Notes: generated by a model not told the origin, from the sequence alone. 64,000 bases of DNA from Halobellus clavatus (GCF_900107195.1 NZ_FNPB01000007.1:1-64000), one strand, 5' to 3'; counted from the stretch's first letter, positions 15,641-23,558 are shown. Numbers and translations are program-made.

Positions 15641-16507
15641 ATGTCTAGTAACAACGCTAGCGGAAAGGTCGTTTCGGTGGATGAACAGGCATTCGAGAAA
15701 GCGGGCGGTCAGGCGGTCGATGAAGACGGCTTCCCAGTCGTCGACGAGACGCCGGAGTTCCAGGCCGCGGTCGAGCAGGAGACGCAGGCGAAGGTGGATG
15801 CGAACCACCCGGATGGGATCGCGGACACGAGCGAAGACCGGATTCACGGTGTCACCCTCGAACAAGAGGAGCGCATTCGGGCGCGGGAAGCGGAACTGGA
15901 GCGCATCAGTGCCCAAGCCGAGCTGGGAACGCAGGAGGGCCGGGAGCAGCGTACGCGGGAGGTCGTCAGCGAACTGTGTGGCCGTGACGAGCCGGCGCCG
16001 ACGGAGCGCACGGATCCCCGAGAGAAGGTGACGCAAGACGAACTCGCGAAGGTGAACAAGCAGGCGATGCGGATCAGCGACGAGGTGCAGGGCGGCTGGT
16101 CGAGAGCGGTCGTCGCGAAGCAGCTGGCCGAGAAGGTGGCACGCGGTCGGGACGTCACGAAGGCGGTGCTGGAAACCCTCGAGGAGTTGAAGGCAGCGCC
16201 GGGGGCGATCGTGCCCATCGCGGACGTGCCGGACGTCCCGGTCGGTGAGGTGACGGTCGAAGGCACAGTGAGCGAACTTTGGGATCCTAGTTCCCCAGCA
16301 ATCGCCCAAGTCGGACTCATCGAAGACGAAAGCGGGCGTACGAAATTCACGATCTGGGAGAAGAGCAAGAAGACGGTGGTTCGAGAAGGGCAGACAGTCC
16401 GGTTCAGAGCGGTCAAGAAAAATTGGTACCAAGGACGGTGCAGTCTCGCCATCACGGGCTGGAGCAGGATCGAGTTCCCGGAGCGCGGCCGGTGGTGGGA
16501 AGAGTAG
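15641..16507 (+). CDS. OB-fold single-stranded-DNA-binding (RPA-like) protein
   Basis: A 288-residue protein. The first 200 residues are acidic and helical. From about residue 195 the pattern VPVGEVTVEGTVSELWD, GLIEDESGRTKFTIWEKS, VREGQTVRFRAVKKNW and SLAITGWSRIE is an OB-fold like that of archaeal RPA proteins. It should bind single-stranded DNA during plasmid replication, repair or transfer. The start at 15641 follows the tandem hairpins; an upstream in-frame start would translate the leader. A T6 run follows the stop. The primase pair at 4.1-6.5 kb gives a possible functional link. Confidence 0.7.
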   Translation: MSSNNASGKVVSVDEQAFEKAGGQAVDEDGFPVVDETPEFQAAVEQETQAKVDANHPDGIADTSEDRIHGVTLEQEERIRAREAELERISAQAELGTQEGREQRTREVVSELCGRDEPAPTERTDPREKVTQDELAKVNKQAMRISDEVQGGWSRAVVAKQLAEKVARGRDVTKAVLETLEELKAAPGAIVPIADVPDVPVGEVTVEGTVSELWDPSSPAIAQVGLIEDESGRTKFTIWEKSKKTVVREGQTVRFRAVKKNWYQGRCSLAITGWSRIEFPERGRWWEE

Positions 16508-16523
16508 CCAGCTGACGCAGCCT

Positions 16524-16532
16524 TCATTTTTT
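16524..16532 (+). terminator. T-run terminator after the SSB-like gene
   Basis: CATTTTTT lies 17 nt after the stop codon and is the only such T-run in this GC-rich surrounding. It is consistent with archaeal T-tract termination. Confidence 0.4.
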
Positions 16533-16667
16533 GCTGTGTGCCGGACCGACCCAGACCCCGCCGCCCCACCCTCCGCTCCGTGCTCGCTTCGCTGCGCGCG
16601 CAGCCACAACCTCGTTCAGCGGTCTATATGAACGATTCAATCCTACAGAGGGGTCCAAGCCGAGAGA

Positions 16668-17726
16668 CTAATCAATCTCTCGCCAGACAAGGTCGAAGTG
16701 GCCGAGGATTAGGTCAACAGTCAGGTTGAACCAGTCGACAGCGGTGTCGGTATCGATCGCAGGAACAGGATCATCAGTAGGATGGATAATGTCGTGGCGC
16801 TGTTGGAGGAAGGTCTGGAACCGGTTCCATTCATCGAAGTACGGGTCCTCGTGGCTGGTGAGAGTCACGCCCGAGATGTCGTTCAAGGCGTCCTTTGCTA
16901 GATCCTTTCGGCTAATCTTGTTGCCAGTACGGTATTGGTCGACTGAATTGATGGCCTCGGTGTGATCTTGGCCTTGCCATCGATAGTAGAGGTAGATCTG
17001 CCGATAGAGACAGTTGTCGACGGCAGATACGAGAAGTGGCCCAGCTGCTAATGGATTGTCACGGTTGATTGCGCTTTTGGCTTCACGGAGAAGGGTGAGC
17101 CAGGGGGGATCCCGTCCTTCTGTCTGGAGCAGATTTCGTTGATAAATCAAGGTGATATCATCACCTTTCGCGATGGCATCTTGGGCATCCTCGTCTTTTC
17201 GGAGATTGGCAGTGACAAGGACTTGGCGAGGGGCAACCTGAGTAACCGAGACAAGGAGGATATCAGCTAACGTCGCCCGAGTCATTGAGTCTTCATGGCG
17301 ATCAATCGGTAACCGATCATCTTGATCAACATCACTGCGCTCAGCACCTTGCAGGATTAGCGACCCGCGCTCAATTTCATAACCTTGGTAGAGGTTGCTC
17401 AGTTTGTGTTCGGACGTCTCTCCAACTGTGACATCGGTATAGTTCACTCCTTGATGACCGGCGATACCGAAGGGATAGGATCGGTACGAGTCCCCGGTAT
17501 CTGCAATATCAGAAAGGCAGACCAGAAATGCATTCTCGGGAAAAAACAGTGCGCCACAGGCTGGACACGGTGTATAACTGTTCGGTGTGATATCCCTGAG
17601 CGGGATGTTTTGCTGCTCTAAGTGTCGAAGCAGTTGTACGACTCCGATCCGGTGCTCACAGTTCGGACACATGAGATTCGTCGCACCGGCTTCTGCACCG
17701 GGCGGGAGGCGAGAAGCGAAACTCAT
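16668..17726 (-). CDS. Zinc-ribbon plus HEPN-like protein
   Basis: A 352-residue protein of lower GC than its neighbours. The N-terminus has a CPNC ... CPAC zinc ribbon (residues 20-60). A strand-rich acidic middle follows. The C-terminal 140 residues are helical (LAAGPLLVSAVDNCLYRQIYLYYRW) and end with R310-HDII-H315, an RX4H motif as in HEPN RNases of toxin and abortive-infection systems. A TATA box 29 nt upstream (TTTTATAATC, centre near 17755) gives a leaderless start at 17726. No obvious antitoxin is adjacent. HEPN activity is an inference from the motif and the helical context. Confidence 0.55.
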   Translation of the reverse strand: MSFASRLPPGAEAGATNLMCPNCEHRIGVVQLLRHLEQQNIPLRDITPNSYTPCPACGALFFPENAFLVCLSDIADTGDSYRSYPFGIAGHQGVNYTDVTVGETSEHKLSNLYQGYEIERGSLILQGAERSDVDQDDRLPIDRHEDSMTRATLADILLVSVTQVAPRQVLVTANLRKDEDAQDAIAKGDDITLIYQRNLLQTEGRDPPWLTLLREAKSAINRDNPLAAGPLLVSAVDNCLYRQIYLYYRWQGQDHTEAINSVDQYRTGNKISRKDLAKDALNDISGVTLTSHEDPYFDEWNRFQTFLQQRHDIIHPTDDPVPAIDTDTAVDWFNLTVDLILGHFDLVWREID

Positions 17727-17749
17727 CTCTTAAACGGATTATGCTCACT

Positions 17750-17761
17750 CGATTATAAAAT
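17750..17761 (-). promoter_or_regulatory. TATA box of the HEPN-like gene
   Basis: On the minus strand TTTTATAATC is centred about 29 nt before the ATG at 17726. This is the standard distance for leaderless haloarchaeal transcripts, so it fixes the start. Confidence 0.55.
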
Positions 17762-17819
17762 CGACCTACTGGATGTGTCCCTATCGTCTCAACCATACGC
17801 TTCGGCATAGAGTCTATTG

Positions 17820-17854
17820 TCCCCTCAATGGGTGAGGGGATCGCCGTAACGGCG
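17820..17854 (+). promoter_or_regulatory. GGGT leader hairpin F, followed by a second hairpin
   Basis: TCCCCTC (17820-17826) pairs perfectly with GAGGGGA (17834-17840) around AATGGGT. It follows the U-rich TCTATTG and is followed by CGCCG/CGGCG with a TAA loop (17842-17854). The TFB start codon is at 17880. The loop AATGGGT is nearly identical to GATGGGT at 31005 although the stems are unrelated. Confidence 0.6.
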
Positions 17855-17879
17855 AATTCCCACTAAACTGGAGAGAACA

Positions 17880-18806
17880 ATGGCAACGAGAGACATCTAC
17901 GAAACTGGCTTCGACGAAGACATCCGAACGGAGTCGAGCGCGAACCACTGTCCCGAGTGCGACGGACGGGTCACCACGAACGCGGTCGAAACGGTCTGCG
18001 AGGACTGTGGCCTGGTCATCGACGAACAGCGCATCGATCACGGGCCAGAGTGGCGGGCGTACGACGACAGGGAGCGCGAGCGAACGGGTGCTCCACTCAC
18101 TGCGGCCCGCCATGATCGCGGCCTGTCGACGGAGATCGGTCGCGGCACCGACGCGAAGGGGAACGAGATCTCTGGGCAGAAGCGACGGCGACTCGCGCGG
18201 ATGCGCCGTGAGCAGACACGTGGTCGCTGGCGGTCGAAAGCAGAACGGAATCTCGCCCACGGACTGGGCGAAGTGCGTCGGTTGGCGAGTGCCCTGGAAC
18301 TCTCCGATTCGGTCCGTGACCAGGCGTGTCAGCTCTTCCGGAGCGCTCAGAACGAGGATCTGCTTCGTGGCAGATCCATCGAGGCCATCGCCGCGGCCAG
18401 CATCTACGGGGCCTGCCGGTGCAACGGCCGCTCGCGGTTGGTGGATGACGTCAGCGAGATGGCTCGCGTGGCGGAGTCACGAGTCACGAACGCGTACAAA
18501 ACGCTCAACGAAGAGCTGGGCCTTCCCGCCGAGCCCGTCTCCCCCAGCATGTTCGTGCCGCGCCTCGCTTCTGATCTCGAGTGTCCGGACGAGATCCGAC
18601 AGCGGGCCCGAACCCTCGCAGAGCAGGCCGAGGAGCGCGGCGTCACGACGGGCGTCCATCCGGCCGGGTTCGCAGCGGCCTGCCTCTACAAGGCCGGTCA
18701 TGAGGAGGGGCGATGGCTGACGCAATGTGACGTTGCCGAGTCCGGGGACGTCACGCCAACCACGGTTCGGACGCATCACGAGACGCTCAATGAGCTCTCT
18801 GTCTAG
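17880..18806 (+). CDS. tfb: Transcription initiation factor TFB
   Basis: A 308-residue TFIIB homologue. The zinc ribbon is CPECDG ... CEDCGLV (residues 22-45). A B-reader-like stretch has GRGTDAKGNEISG. Two cyclin-like repeats follow (about 110-205 and 210-305), with LRGRSIEAIAAASIYGACR and VHPAGFAAACLYKAG as the repeated helices. TFB recruits RNA polymerase to TBP-bound TATA boxes, and haloarchaea often carry several TFBs that bias promoter choice. This copy has a GGGT-hairpin leader. The last 4 nt overlap the end of the convergent TumE-like gene. Confidence 0.9.
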   Translation: MATRDIYETGFDEDIRTESSANHCPECDGRVTTNAVETVCEDCGLVIDEQRIDHGPEWRAYDDRERERTGAPLTAARHDRGLSTEIGRGTDAKGNEISGQKRRRLARMRREQTRGRWRSKAERNLAHGLGEVRRLASALELSDSVRDQACQLFRSAQNEDLLRGRSIEAIAAASIYGACRCNGRSRLVDDVSEMARVAESRVTNAYKTLNEELGLPAEPVSPSMFVPRLASDLECPDEIRQRARTLAEQAEERGVTTGVHPAGFAAACLYKAGHEEGRWLTQCDVAESGDVTPTTVRTHHETLNELSV

Positions 18807-19291
18807 ACCGGCCAAGTAGGGAGCGAAGGCGCCCCATTCTCCCAGCGAATTGCCTCTACCGCCGCCGGGAACTGCTGTAGTCGGTCATCGAGGACGGCGA
18901 GTGGGTGCGCATCAAGAAACGTCGCGCTATGCCGGTCGACAGGCGTGTCTTCGTGATTGAGTTGGATGTGACAGGGCCCAAGGTCCGGATGGTCGGCGTC
19001 TTGATGGAAGCCGAGCATCAGATTCCGCTCCGGTTCGACCCAGTTGATGCGGTAGTATTCGTGGTCGACGCCGGCGGGGTACCAGAAGCGAATCTCCAGT
19101 CGGGCGGTCGCCGCGTCGTGGGAGTCACCCAAGAACGTCGTCGGATCGACATCCGCGATGACGTACCGGGGTCGGCGTCGAGACGGGCGATAGCGGACCT
19201 CTTCACACCCTGGCTGGTTCGTCAATCGGTCGTGAACGTCGCGGAGAAGGGTCCGCTGTGTATAGCGGTCGCGACCGGCAAGAAAGATCAT
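18803..19291 (-). CDS. TumE-like (DUF6516-type) toxin candidate
   Basis: A 162-residue protein. The central pattern is RLEIRFWYP, then YYRINWVEPERNLMLGFHQDADHPDLGPCHIQLNH. It resembles TumE-family toxins: a substrate-like beta sheet, a Tyr-rich strand, then a D/N-A-x-H-P-x-L segment followed by His. It lies 16 nt downstream of an HTH gene in the same direction, matching the usual toxin/HTH pairing. The mode of action in archaea is not established. Confidence is moderate because the match is by eye. Confidence 0.5.
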   Translation of the reverse strand: MIFLAGRDRYTQRTLLRDVHDRLTNQPGCEEVRYRPSRRRPRYVIADVDPTTFLGDSHDAATARLEIRFWYPAGVDHEYYRINWVEPERNLMLGFHQDADHPDLGPCHIQLNHEDTPVDRHSATFLDAHPLAVLDDRLQQFPAAVEAIRWENGAPSLPTWPV

Positions 19292-19307
19292 TCTGTGAGA
19301 GAAAGGA

Positions 19308-19859
19308 TTAGCTCGTGGCGCGGTCAGCCACGTCGGTCATCTGCTCACGGGCGGCTTCGACGTCGGAGTAGAGTTCCAGTGCGTGCTTGATGAGGCGGCG
19401 ATCCTCCTCGTTCTCGCGCCAGAACGCGATGACGTCACGGCGCTCGCGGAGCTCGGCACTTGCGAGATCACGGTCGGCGAGCGACTGTTCGAGCTCCTCC
19501 CACGTCTCGACGTCGTAGGTCGCCTGCCACTCCTCGATCTCCTCGGTAATCGCCGCCAGTTCGTTGCGTAGCTCCTCGCGCGTGTTCTCCTCAATGAGCG
19601 TCCGGATTTCCTCGAAGAGCAGGCGCGTGTAGTCCGGCTGATAGCGCGTGGTCTCGCCGGCCTCGACGCGACGCAGCTGGCCTTGGTCGACGAGATCCTG
19701 GAGTTCCTCGTTGGTCGTACTCCAGGCGGCGTCGGCCTGCTCGCTGATCCAGTTAACCGACCGCGGTTCGCGAAGCGTCTCGGCGACCGCCCGAATACGG
19801 TCGCGGGCACTCATCGACTCAGCCCACGTCTGGACGCCATCTCGCGGGGATTCGGACAT
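19308..19859 (-). CDS. HTH regulator or antitoxin (DUF7342-like)
   Basis: A 183-residue protein from the ATG at 19857-19859; the frame extends further up, but a TATA-like ACATATATGG about 40 nt upstream argues for this start. The N-terminal 75 residues are a winged helix (ARDRIRAVAETLREPRSVNWISEQADAAWSTT, LQDLVDQGQLRRV). A long charged helical region follows (RTLIEENTREELRNEL, WEELEQSL) and probably dimerises or wraps the toxin. It resembles haloarchaeal proteins I know as DUF7342. It precedes the TumE-like gene, so an antitoxin role is likely. Confidence 0.6.
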   Translation of the reverse strand: MSESPRDGVQTWAESMSARDRIRAVAETLREPRSVNWISEQADAAWSTTNEELQDLVDQGQLRRVEAGETTRYQPDYTRLLFEEIRTLIEENTREELRNELAAITEEIEEWQATYDVETWEELEQSLADRDLASAELRERRDVIAFWRENEEDRRLIKHALELYSDVEAAREQMTDVADRATS

Positions 19860-19889
19860 GCTTGGCACCTTTTGCAACAGTGTTCGCGT

Positions 19890-19931
19890 TGTACTCCCAT
19901 ATATGTTTGTACTCTCTCGTATAATCGAGAG
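19890..19931 (-). promoter_or_regulatory. Promoter/operator of the HTH-TumE pair
   Basis: GTACTC occurs twice (about 19891 and 19909) around the TATA-like CATATATG, and CTCTCG/CGAGAG forms a perfect 6-bp inverted repeat (19914-19919 with 19926-19931) around TATAAT. Two repeated elements overlapping a promoter are what an autoregulated antitoxin operon would show. Confidence 0.4.
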
Positions 19932-19983
19932 GATATTGCGAGCGAAGGCCTCCGGACGTTGAAATGCGATACCGACAGAAGCT

Positions 19984-20892
19984 ATGAGCCAACCGATGCA
20001 CAACCGATATTCTGACTTCGAGGAACTGCGGCCGACTGGCGAGGCGTCCCACATTCCGGACACGAGGCTGGACGACGGGTGTGAGGGTGCCCCCCGGCGG
20101 CAACGCGTCGCGACGAGCGCTGGTGGCTACCCTGATGCGCCGACGGCCGCCGACGGCGAGTGTCGGTCCTGTGGGGCGTCAGTCCCGATCGGCCAGACGA
20201 AATGCCGGTTCTGTCTCACCAACCATCTCGGGAGTGACGCCACAAGCACGAACGAGACAGCGTCGACGACGTTCCTCGGTATCGTCCACCTGATCGTCGA
20301 GTCGACCACGTTCTACGGCGCCGTCGCGAAGGGCGGCGCAGCGGCGAACCTCCTCTCCGCCAACGAGGCGGAGCCGGCCGTCGACAACTACACCCTCATC
20401 TACGATCTCGACGAAGCACCGGCGCGCCAGCTGGTCGAGCAATGGCCCTCACTCCCCGACGCGGTACAGGTGGCCTCAAAGGAGGGAGAGCGGCTTCTCA
20501 GTGCCGCCCGTGACCGGACTGGGTGGCACGGGCAGGGAGCGTCGGAGCGTCAGGAGCAGGCCCCGACGCGGCTCTACGACCAGCGAGGGGACGGCATCCG
20601 CGACGCGTCGCGTCTCACTGAGGTCCTCGACGACGCCGACGACGCGGTGTGGCTGGTTCCAGCGATGGCGCTGACCGAATCTACTGGCCAGGCTGTGGCT
20701 GATCGCCAGGTGTCGTCGGTACCGACGACGCAGGAACTCGACTGTGAAACCTGTGGACGGGCAACCGACCATCGGTTCAAGACCCATGAATCAGTCCCGG
20801 ATGCGGCGTGGACGGGCCAACCGATCTGGGAGTGCCGGGTGTGTGGCTCAGCTCGCTACGGGCCGAGTCCATCGACGCACCGTTCGTCTTAA
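19984..20892 (+). CDS. Zinc-ribbon plasmid protein (biosurfactant-protein-1-like annotation)
   Basis: A 302-residue protein. It has a CRSCG ... CRFC ribbon at about residues 60-78, an alpha/beta middle (ASTTFLGIVHLIVEST, NYTLIYDLDEAPARQLVEQW), and a second ribbon at the C-terminus (CETCGRA ... CRVCGSARYG). It resembles haloarchaeal proteins annotated as biosurfactant protein 1, a name that I think is uninformative. It most likely binds nucleic acid or protein on the plasmid. The stop codon sits inside the left arm of the long-loop inverted repeat at 20889. Confidence 0.55.
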   Translation: MSQPMHNRYSDFEELRPTGEASHIPDTRLDDGCEGAPRRQRVATSAGGYPDAPTAADGECRSCGASVPIGQTKCRFCLTNHLGSDATSTNETASTTFLGIVHLIVESTTFYGAVAKGGAAANLLSANEAEPAVDNYTLIYDLDEAPARQLVEQWPSLPDAVQVASKEGERLLSAARDRTGWHGQGASERQEQAPTRLYDQRGDGIRDASRLTEVLDDADDAVWLVPAMALTESTGQAVADRQVSSVPTTQELDCETCGRATDHRFKTHESVPDAAWTGQPIWECRVCGSARYGPSPSTHRSS

Positions 20893-20929
20893 CCAACAAA
20901 ATGGCTATATGATTCTCAATGTTGGTTAA
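20889..20929. repeat. Inverted repeat TTAACCAACA / TGTTGGTTAA, copy 2
   Basis: A perfect 10-bp inverted repeat (20889-20898 with 20920-20929) with a 21-nt spacer, starting within the stop codon of the previous gene. The arms match the repeat at 10420-10459; the spacer sequence is different. Confidence 0.6.
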
Positions 20930-20976
20930 TAGGCGCACTCAGTTCCACAGCTACCCGCAGCCGGAGAGGTTTCTCT

Positions 20977-20998
20977 GCGCCGTGAATCGGCGAGGCGC
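20977..20998 (+). promoter_or_regulatory. Possible diverged leader hairpin C
   Basis: GCGCC and GGCGC pair around a 12-nt loop, after GAGGTTTCTC and 5 nt before the ATG at 21004. Position and U-rich lead-in match the GGGT leaders, but the loop lacks GGGT, so membership is doubtful. Confidence 0.3.
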
Positions 20999-21003
20999 TT
21001 CAA

Positions 21004-21192
21004 ATGGACCCACGCAACACGCCCGGATATCGACTGCATCGCTCACTCACCAATCTCAAGCGCATCGAGACGGCCGGACTCGACGACGCAGATCAGGAGC
21101 GGATCGAGGCAGCGAGAGCTCTCCTGCAGGACGTGAGTCTGCTCACCCAACCGCAACACAGCGGGGACGCCGATACACAGATCGAGTCTTGA
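21004..21192 (+). CDS. Small plasmid protein
   Basis: A 62-residue charged helical protein (YRLHRSLTNLKRIETAGLDD, ERIEAARALLQDVSLL) with no known motif. High-GC codon use, a leader hairpin and a position in a plus-strand run of plasmid genes support it being real. It might be a small regulator. No family is recognised. Confidence 0.5.
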   Translation: MDPRNTPGYRLHRSLTNLKRIETAGLDDADQERIEAARALLQDVSLLTQPQHSGDADTQIES

Positions 21193-21243
21193 TCGACGTC
21201 GCAGGCCGGAATTCGGGTATCTCGTTCCAGAGGCTGTTTATTG

Positions 21244-21265
21244 CCCCCCAGAAGGGGTGCGGGGG
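21244..21265 (+). promoter_or_regulatory. GGGT leader hairpin D
   Basis: CCCCC pairs with GGGGG around CAGAAGGGGTGC, preceded by CTGTTTATTG. The stem ends 22 nt before the ATG at 21287, almost the same spacing as leader A. It precedes a gene that seems to be split by the TnpB element. Confidence 0.5.
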
Positions 21266-21347
21266 AGAGAACCCCGAGGCCAACAGATGACCCACCTCAC
21301 TGAACAATTCCATATTACCGAAAAGTAACAACGAAGGTGAATCACAA

Positions 21348-22610
21348 ATGGACGACACGCTACGACGTACGGTACGAATCAAACTCGACGTACCCAGAGA
21401 ACGTCGTGGCGATCTCCATCAGACCAAGACTCAATTCCTCCACTGCGCTAACCGAACGAGCGAGTGGGCGTGGCGGTACGACGACGACTGTATCACCAGC
21501 AAGAGCAGGGCCGAAGAGGCCCTGTATGACGAGTTGAGGGAGGAAACCGAGCTCACCGCTAACCTCGTTCAGAAAGGTATTCGTCGCGCTATCACAGCCG
21601 TCAGGGCCGGCGTCGAGAAATTGACGCAGGGCAAGAAGACCAGCCAACCAAAGTTCGACTCGTGGAGCATCGTGTACGACAAACGCTCCGCGACGTTCAA
21701 CGACGACCACGCTACCCTCTCGACGCCGAACGGAAGAGTCACCGCCGAATACGTTCTCCCACCTGAAAATCAGCGAGAGAACACGCCGTTCGGACGGTAC
21801 TACGAGAGTGACAACTGGAATACGTCAAGTGCCACGCTCCAATATGACGAGAACGAGGACACGTTCTACCTGCACGTTACGCTGAAAAATCCCGATTATG
21901 GGAGTGACGGACCGGAACGCGAAGAAAGCGAGTCATGTGATGATCTCCCCGAGAACGGAGTGGTTCTCGGCGTGGACTTGAACGTGACTGGCGCGTTCGT
22001 CGTCACCTCCACAGGCGAGTTCATTGGCAGTGCAGACTTCCTCACCCACAAGCGCGACCAATACGAGCAACGCCGCGGCTGCCTACAACAGACGGGTACT
22101 CGATCGGCCCACCTCACGATTCAATCTATTGGTAGTCAGTTCAGCGAGTGGTCATTAAACTGGCTCCACAACCAGGCCAACGACCTCATCGAGGAAGCCG
22201 GTGATGCGGATGTAGACGGGATTATTTTCGAGGACCTCACTCACATCCGCGAGAACATTGCGAACGGGAGCAAGTTCCAGCAGTGGGCCTACGCGAAGTT
22301 CGTGGAACTCGTTGAGTACAAGGTCGAATCTACTGATTTGTTCGTCGATTTCGTGAACCCAGCGTACACGAGCCAACGTTGCTCATATTGTGGGTGTACC
22401 CACGAGGATAATCGCGACGACAAGCAGTTCGAGTGCCGGTCATGTGGGTATGAGGTGAACGCTGATTACAACGCGGCGAAGAACATTGCAAACCGATACT
22501 GCAAGTATATCCATCGCGGGCAGAAGTCTCGCGGTGGATGGGCCACCAGTCAACTGGCCCTGAAGTCAGGGATGCTGAACGTGAATGGTGAATACAAGCC
22601 TTCCGCCTAG
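21348..22610 (+). CDS. tnpB: TnpB RNA-guided nuclease of an IS200/IS605-type element
   Basis: A 420-residue TnpB. RuvC residues are D210 (GVDLNVTG), E295 (IIFEDLTH) and D373 (NADYNAAKN). A four-Cys zinc finger, CSYCG ... CRSCG, lies between the last two, and an arginine-rich N-terminal domain precedes them. There is no tnpA transposase beside it, so the element is of the solo IS1341 type and would need TnpA from elsewhere. TnpB uses an RNA from the element's right end to cut target DNA and so helps element retention. GGTGA lies 8-12 nt before the ATG and may be a ribosome-binding site. Confidence 0.9.
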   Translation: MDDTLRRTVRIKLDVPRERRGDLHQTKTQFLHCANRTSEWAWRYDDDCITSKSRAEEALYDELREETELTANLVQKGIRRAITAVRAGVEKLTQGKKTSQPKFDSWSIVYDKRSATFNDDHATLSTPNGRVTAEYVLPPENQRENTPFGRYYESDNWNTSSATLQYDENEDTFYLHVTLKNPDYGSDGPEREESESCDDLPENGVVLGVDLNVTGAFVVTSTGEFIGSADFLTHKRDQYEQRRGCLQQTGTRSAHLTIQSIGSQFSEWSLNWLHNQANDLIEEAGDADVDGIIFEDLTHIRENIANGSKFQQWAYAKFVELVEYKVESTDLFVDFVNPAYTSQRCSYCGCTHEDNRDDKQFECRSCGYEVNADYNAAKNIANRYCKYIHRGQKSRGGWATSQLALKSGMLNVNGEYKPSA

Positions 22611-22640
22611 CGCGGATAGAGCGGGAGTCCACTGACAAGT
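22510..22640 (+). ncRNA. Candidate TnpB guide RNA (omega/reRNA) scaffold
   Basis: The 3-prime end of tnpB, beyond the last catalytic Asp, is packed with hairpins. These are a 9-bp stem 22510-22518 with 22530-22538 (one G-T pair), GGGCCA/TGGCCC (22540-22545 with 22555-22560), and the competing CCCTGA/TCAGGG (22558-22571). In TnpB elements the guide RNA overlaps the end of the gene and runs past the right end, where flanking DNA supplies the guide. The RNA end is not defined here because the IS right end is unclear. Confidence 0.45.
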
Positions 22641-22775
22641 CTCTGGGCTTGACCCGGAGACGGTTGACGAAGTGCCGCTTTCCCATACTGCCAAACCAGT
22701 ACGTCGTTCGCGACGGCGAAGTCCTCCACGCGGATCTCAGTTCCCTCGACCCGATCGACGAGTAGCGTTGTTCGT

Positions 22776-22795
22776 CCCCCGAGAGGGGTGCGGGG
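22776..22795 (+). promoter_or_regulatory. GGGT leader hairpin E
   Basis: CCCC(C)G pairs with CGGGG around AGAGGGGTG, preceded by GCGTTGTTCG. It ends 37 nt before the ATG at 22833. It shares GAGGGGTGCGGGG with leader D almost exactly, so these two may be recent copies. Confidence 0.55.
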
Positions 22796-22832
22796 CGATC
22801 CAGTCGCGGTCGCCCCGTGAGGTGATTGCTCG

Positions 22833-23522
22833 ATGGGACACCGCGCACTCGTTGCGTACGACCGCACAGACGGACAGTACACGCTCCACTACAGCCATTG
22901 GGGTGCAGCGAACCTGAAGCTCAAGCACCGAATCTCGGCTGAGTCGCCATTCGGTGGCGACGACACCGACTCCAAGTGGGCGAAACAGCTGCTGGCAGAA
23001 CTGGCCGATGGCCTCGAGGCAGATGCGGTCGACGGCTACCTCGCTGGCGAAAATCGACCGTCGACGGTCGTCGAGCCGAAGCCTCGTGCCACCGGGCTCA
23101 CCCTCGACGAGATCGTCGCTGACCATCTCGACTACCTCCACCACGAGGCGTTCTTCGTGGTGTCGACGACGTTCGAGGTGACCGCCTATCGGACGCTGTG
23201 GTTCGGGCTCCAGTACGACTCGGAGACAGTCGAACAGGGAGAGACGGTCGGGAACGGCGCGCTCGCGACGGTGCGCTGGTACGACGGCGAGCCGGTCGGC
23301 GACGGCCACCTGCAGGGCCAGTTCGCGGCCCTCAAAGACGTCGTCGGCGACATGCTCGACAAGGGCGTCTTTACGCCGTCGACGGCGAGACAGTACCTGA
23401 AACGGAAGCTCGCTGAGCGGGTCGGGGACCGACAGGAGCTGCTCATTCCAACCGGAGAGTCACCCTTTGAAACGGCCGGAGAGAGTCATCAGCAACTACG
23501 GGATAACAACGTAGGAACGTGA
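22833..23522 (+). CDS. DUF6735-like plasmid protein
   Basis: A 229-residue protein beginning MGHRALVAYDRTDGQYTLHYSHWG, which matches my memory of the haloarchaeal family DUF6735. Residues 60-190 alternate strands and helices (FFVVSTTFEVTAYRTLWFGL, ALATVRWYDGEPVGDGHLQG). The C-terminus is a basic/acidic helix pair. It has no catalytic motif I can name. It is preceded by GGGT leader E, and the histidine kinase cluster begins after it on the opposite strand. Confidence 0.65.
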   Translation: MGHRALVAYDRTDGQYTLHYSHWGAANLKLKHRISAESPFGGDDTDSKWAKQLLAELADGLEADAVDGYLAGENRPSTVVEPKPRATGLTLDEIVADHLDYLHHEAFFVVSTTFEVTAYRTLWFGLQYDSETVEQGETVGNGALATVRWYDGEPVGDGHLQGQFAALKDVVGDMLDKGVFTPSTARQYLKRKLAERVGDRQELLIPTGESPFETAGESHQQLRDNNVGT

Positions 23523-23558
23523 GACACCGACTCAGTAGGATTCTTTCATAACGGACAG

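Larger units (their letters stand above)
21287..22765 (+). pseudogene. Small plasmid gene split by a TnpB element
   Basis: An ATG at 21287 (MTHLTEQFHIT) follows GGGT leader D but its frame stops after 13 codons, just before tnpB. After tnpB, 22622-22765 is an open frame ending at a stop with coding character (SLGLTRRRLTKCRFPILPNQYVV). It is followed at once by the next GGGT leader. The simplest reading is one small gene whose middle was interrupted by the IS. The exact IS ends are not visible to me, so the join and any lost residues are unknown. It could instead be two unrelated remnants. Confidence 0.4.
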
